NCBI GenBank assembly: GCA_020634455.1
Contig: JACKBQ010000001.1
Coordinates: forward strand, 124,001 to 188,000
From: Ardenticatenaceae bacterium
GTDB lineage: Bacteria; Chloroflexota; Anaerolineae; Promineifilales; Promineifilaceae
DNA length: 64,000 nucleotides
Reading direction: 5' to 3'
Below are positions 62,141 to 64,000 of this stretch, one piece after another. The notes beneath the pieces are model-generated. The model saw only the letters and a program-made list of their open reading frames with translations, made no database searches and was not told the origin of the DNA. Numbering within the stretch: the first letter of the stretch is position 1; each line of letters starts with the position of its first letter. Both the position numbers and the translations under genes were made by a program.

Positions 62141-64000
62141 TTATTTTCTGTAAATAGTAAGGCTACCGCCGCTTAAGGGTGTTGTTGCTGTTGCCGTAAG
62201 CAGGTCGCCCGGTTGAGTGTCGTAAATCACCTCGCCTGTACTTCTGTTCCAGATGCGAACCCGGATCAAGTCATTGGTGTCGCCGTTGTCAGTTATAGAT
62301 ACGAAGAAGCCGTAATCGCCAAACCCATCAATGTCGCCATACCCCTGGAAAATGGCTCTGTTTTCTTTAATCACCAACCAGTCAAACCCCCGACCATTTA
62401 ATCGCGCCTCAAGCGGGTAGATGGTGAAGTTGAAATTACCAGTTGGCTGCAGACTTCCTCTTCCATACCGAACAACAAAACCAATTCGCCCTGTTTGACT
62501 TAGCGTTGGGTCGCCATTGTAGCTGTTTGGGGGAGAATAGAACCAGCCAACACCGGTTGCCCCGCCACTTTCAGGATCGAAAATGACGACGTACTCAAAC
62601 ACACTGGTGGCTACTTCATTGGCTGCATCGGAAATGGTTAGGGTAACAACGTACACATCAGCCTCTGTGTATTTGTAAGTGGCATTCACCGTTCCGTTGG
62701 TATCTGCTAATGGCTGAGTGGTCGTATTGCCATCGCCCCAATCCCATACGGCCGTTAACGTGTCAAGCTGATCGACATCCGTGTAATTGGCTGAGACAGA
62801 AATGGATGCGCCCAGTTCTACCGGGTCTTCCGGTGCTGTGATCGCGCCAACTTCTGGTGCATCATTGACAGGATCTACAGTCACCGTCACGTTGGCACTG
62901 CTGCTACTGCTCCCATTTGACAAGGTGTAACTGAAGCTGTCGCTGCCGTTGAAGTTGGCACCTGGGATGTAACTAATGTCTGTGCCATTATTGACAACGG
63001 TTCCTTTTGCCCCCTGCGTGACATCCACGATGCTCAGGTTGCCTGTGCCTGTATCGTTGGCCAGTACGTCAATGATTACGGCGACGTCTTCATCGGTGCT
63101 GCTAACATCATCATTGGCCACCAAGGAATTGCCGACCACGTTGACCGTACGGATTGCCGTGGCAAGATTCCCACTGGTATCCGTGACATCGTAAATTACC
63201 GTGTAGTTGCCTGCTGTAGCCGTGTCTACATTGCTGGTGGCAATGATTGAACTGGTCAGGTCACCATCGCCATTATCTGTGGCGGTTGCCCCGGCATCCA
63301 CATAGGGATCATTCAGGTTCACCGTGGCCGGGTTTTGCCCGAGAATCGTAATGACAGGGGGCGTGGTATCAACGACAGTGACGGTGCGAACGGCCGTCGC
63401 CGTATTGCCACTCCTGTCACTTACTTCGTAGGTAACGGTGTAGCTTCCTACCACGTTCGTGTCCACAGTGGAAGTGGTCACAATATCGGCCGTCAGGTCG
63501 CCATCAGCCAGGTCGGCAGCTGTTGCTCCGGCATCGGTGTAAGTGGCACCTACCTCCACGGTTGTCGGGTTGTTTCCCAGAATCGTGATTGTTGGTGCGG
63601 TGGTGTCTAAGACGGTGATAGTGACCGTAGCGGTATCTTCCCCACCGTTGCCATCCGAAATGGTGTAGGTGAAGCTGTCACTGCCACTGAAACCTGTGTT
63701 CGATGTGTAGGTCACGCTGGTGCCATTTGTAGAGACGGAGCCGTTGGTACCTTGTGTTACGCTGTCTACCACCAGGCTGTCGCCATCGGCGTCTGTGTCG
63801 TTGTCTAAGACGTTGACTGTAACGGCCGTATCTTCATCCATGCCGGCGCTGTCGTCGTTGGCAACAGGGTCGTCATTAACCGGATTAACAATGACAGTCA
63901 CCAACGCAGTACCCTCTCCTCCCTGGCCATCAGACGCTGTATAGGTAAACGTTTCCATGCCAAAGAAGTTCAGGGTGGGCCTATAAGTGATTACATTGCT
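62141..64000 (-). CDS. Large modular surface protein, C-terminal part
   Basis: 619 codons visible, open at the right edge. From N to C: cadherin-like/tandem-95-type repeats (FTYTASDGQGGEGTALVTVIV, VNVLDNDTDADGDSL), two DUF5011-type domains (TITILGNNPTTVEVG..YTDAGATA and VITILGQNPATVNLND), another tandem-95 repeat, a PKD domain (AVWDWGDGNTTTQP), then a C-terminal post-COAP-1-like beta-domain (RIGFVVRYGRGSLQPTGNFN, GDYGFFVSITDNGDTND). No anchor or signal is in view. It probably serves in adhesion or the extracellular matrix. Confidence 0.88.
   Translation of the reverse strand, partial: SNVITYRPTLNFFGMETFTYTASDGQGGEGTALVTVIVNPVNDDPVANDDSAGMDEDTAVTVNVLDNDTDADGDSLVVDSVTQGTNGSVSTNGTSVTYTSNTGFSGSDSFTYTISDGNGGEDTATVTITVLDTTAPTITILGNNPTTVEVGATYTDAGATAADLADGDLTADIVTTSTVDTNVVGSYTVTYEVSDRSGNTATAVRTVTVVDTTPPVITILGQNPATVNLNDPYVDAGATATDNGDGDLTSSIIATSNVDTATAGNYTVIYDVTDTSGNLATAIRTVNVVGNSLVANDDVSSTDEDVAVIIDVLANDTGTGNLSIVDVTQGAKGTVVNNGTDISYIPGANFNGSDSFSYTLSNGSSSSSANVTVTVDPVNDAPEVGAITAPEDPVELGASISVSANYTDVDQLDTLTAVWDWGDGNTTTQPLADTNGTVNATYKYTEADVYVVTLTISDAANEVATSVFEYVVIFDPESGGATGVGWFYSPPNSYNGDPTLSQTGRIGFVVRYGRGSLQPTGNFNFTIYPLEARLNGRGFDWLVIKENRAIFQGYGDIDGFGDYGFFVSITDNGDTNDLIRVRIWNRSTGEVIYDTQPGDLLTATATTPLSGGSLTIYRK

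Overview
The window is a bacterial chromosome segment of roughly 55% GC with short intergenic spaces. It is probably from a member of the Chloroflexota (Anaerolineae-like). This is an inference from gene content: a carotenoid set that would give hydroxylated, glycosylated monocyclic carotenoids, a large surface protein built from tandem Ig-like/DUF5011/PKD modules, a PucR-type regulator, and many response regulator/histidine kinase pairs. No rRNA, tRNA or CRISPR array was seen.

Layout. 1-10.4 kb (minus strand) is one branched-chain amino acid operon: ilv leader peptide and attenuators, ilvB, ilvH, ilvC, leuA, a membrane protein, leuC, an unknown protein, leuD, cimA. 10.98-15.5 kb (minus) holds an OmpR-type regulator, a REC-GAF-PAS histidine kinase and a PucR regulator. 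15.7-18.9 kb (minus) encodes pyruvate dehydrogenase E1alpha, E1beta and E2. 19.4-34.6 kb is a mixed housekeeping and signalling stretch: thrB, an RlmI-like methyltransferase, a P-loop kinase, an acyltransferase, a hybrid kinase, an SHMT-like enzyme, RidA, a two-component pair, FmdB, an MBL-fold protein and an RNB ribonuclease. 35.9-37.15 kb is an IS630-family element. 37.2-49.7 kb carries PPOX, ABA4-like, a NarL-type two-component pair, a large membrane protein, a run of small enzymes, an Mrr-like nuclease, uvrA and a cupin. 49.75-57.4 kb (minus) is the carotenoid cluster: crtB, crtI, lycopene cyclase, cruF-like, plsY, a family 2 glycosyltransferase and a second crtI-like gene. 57.7-60.8 kb has tex and a DUF4380 protein. 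60.8-61.75 kb is a mosaic of two decayed surface-protein or protease genes. 62.1-64 kb is the C-terminal part of a large surface protein.

Two sequence-level phenomena dominate. (1) The palindrome ACGGCCGT, usually within AACGGCCGTT, occurs about 105 times by eye, where chance predicts one or two. It lies in coding and intergenic DNA, in all three reading frames, and is absent from the IS element and the Mrr-like gene. It resembles the HIP1 palindrome of cyanobacteria but has a different sequence. (2) Many gene ends are followed by tandem 7-, 8- or 9-base repeats arranged as an arm and an inverted-complement arm. Several stop codons and the last few codons of genes lie inside these repeats, and two copies sit in frame inside uvrA and a crtI-like gene.

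The clearest regulatory discovery is upstream of ilvB: a 30-codon leader peptide with 18 Ile/Leu/Val residues, followed by two intrinsic terminators. It is a classical-looking transcription attenuator for the whole branched-chain operon.
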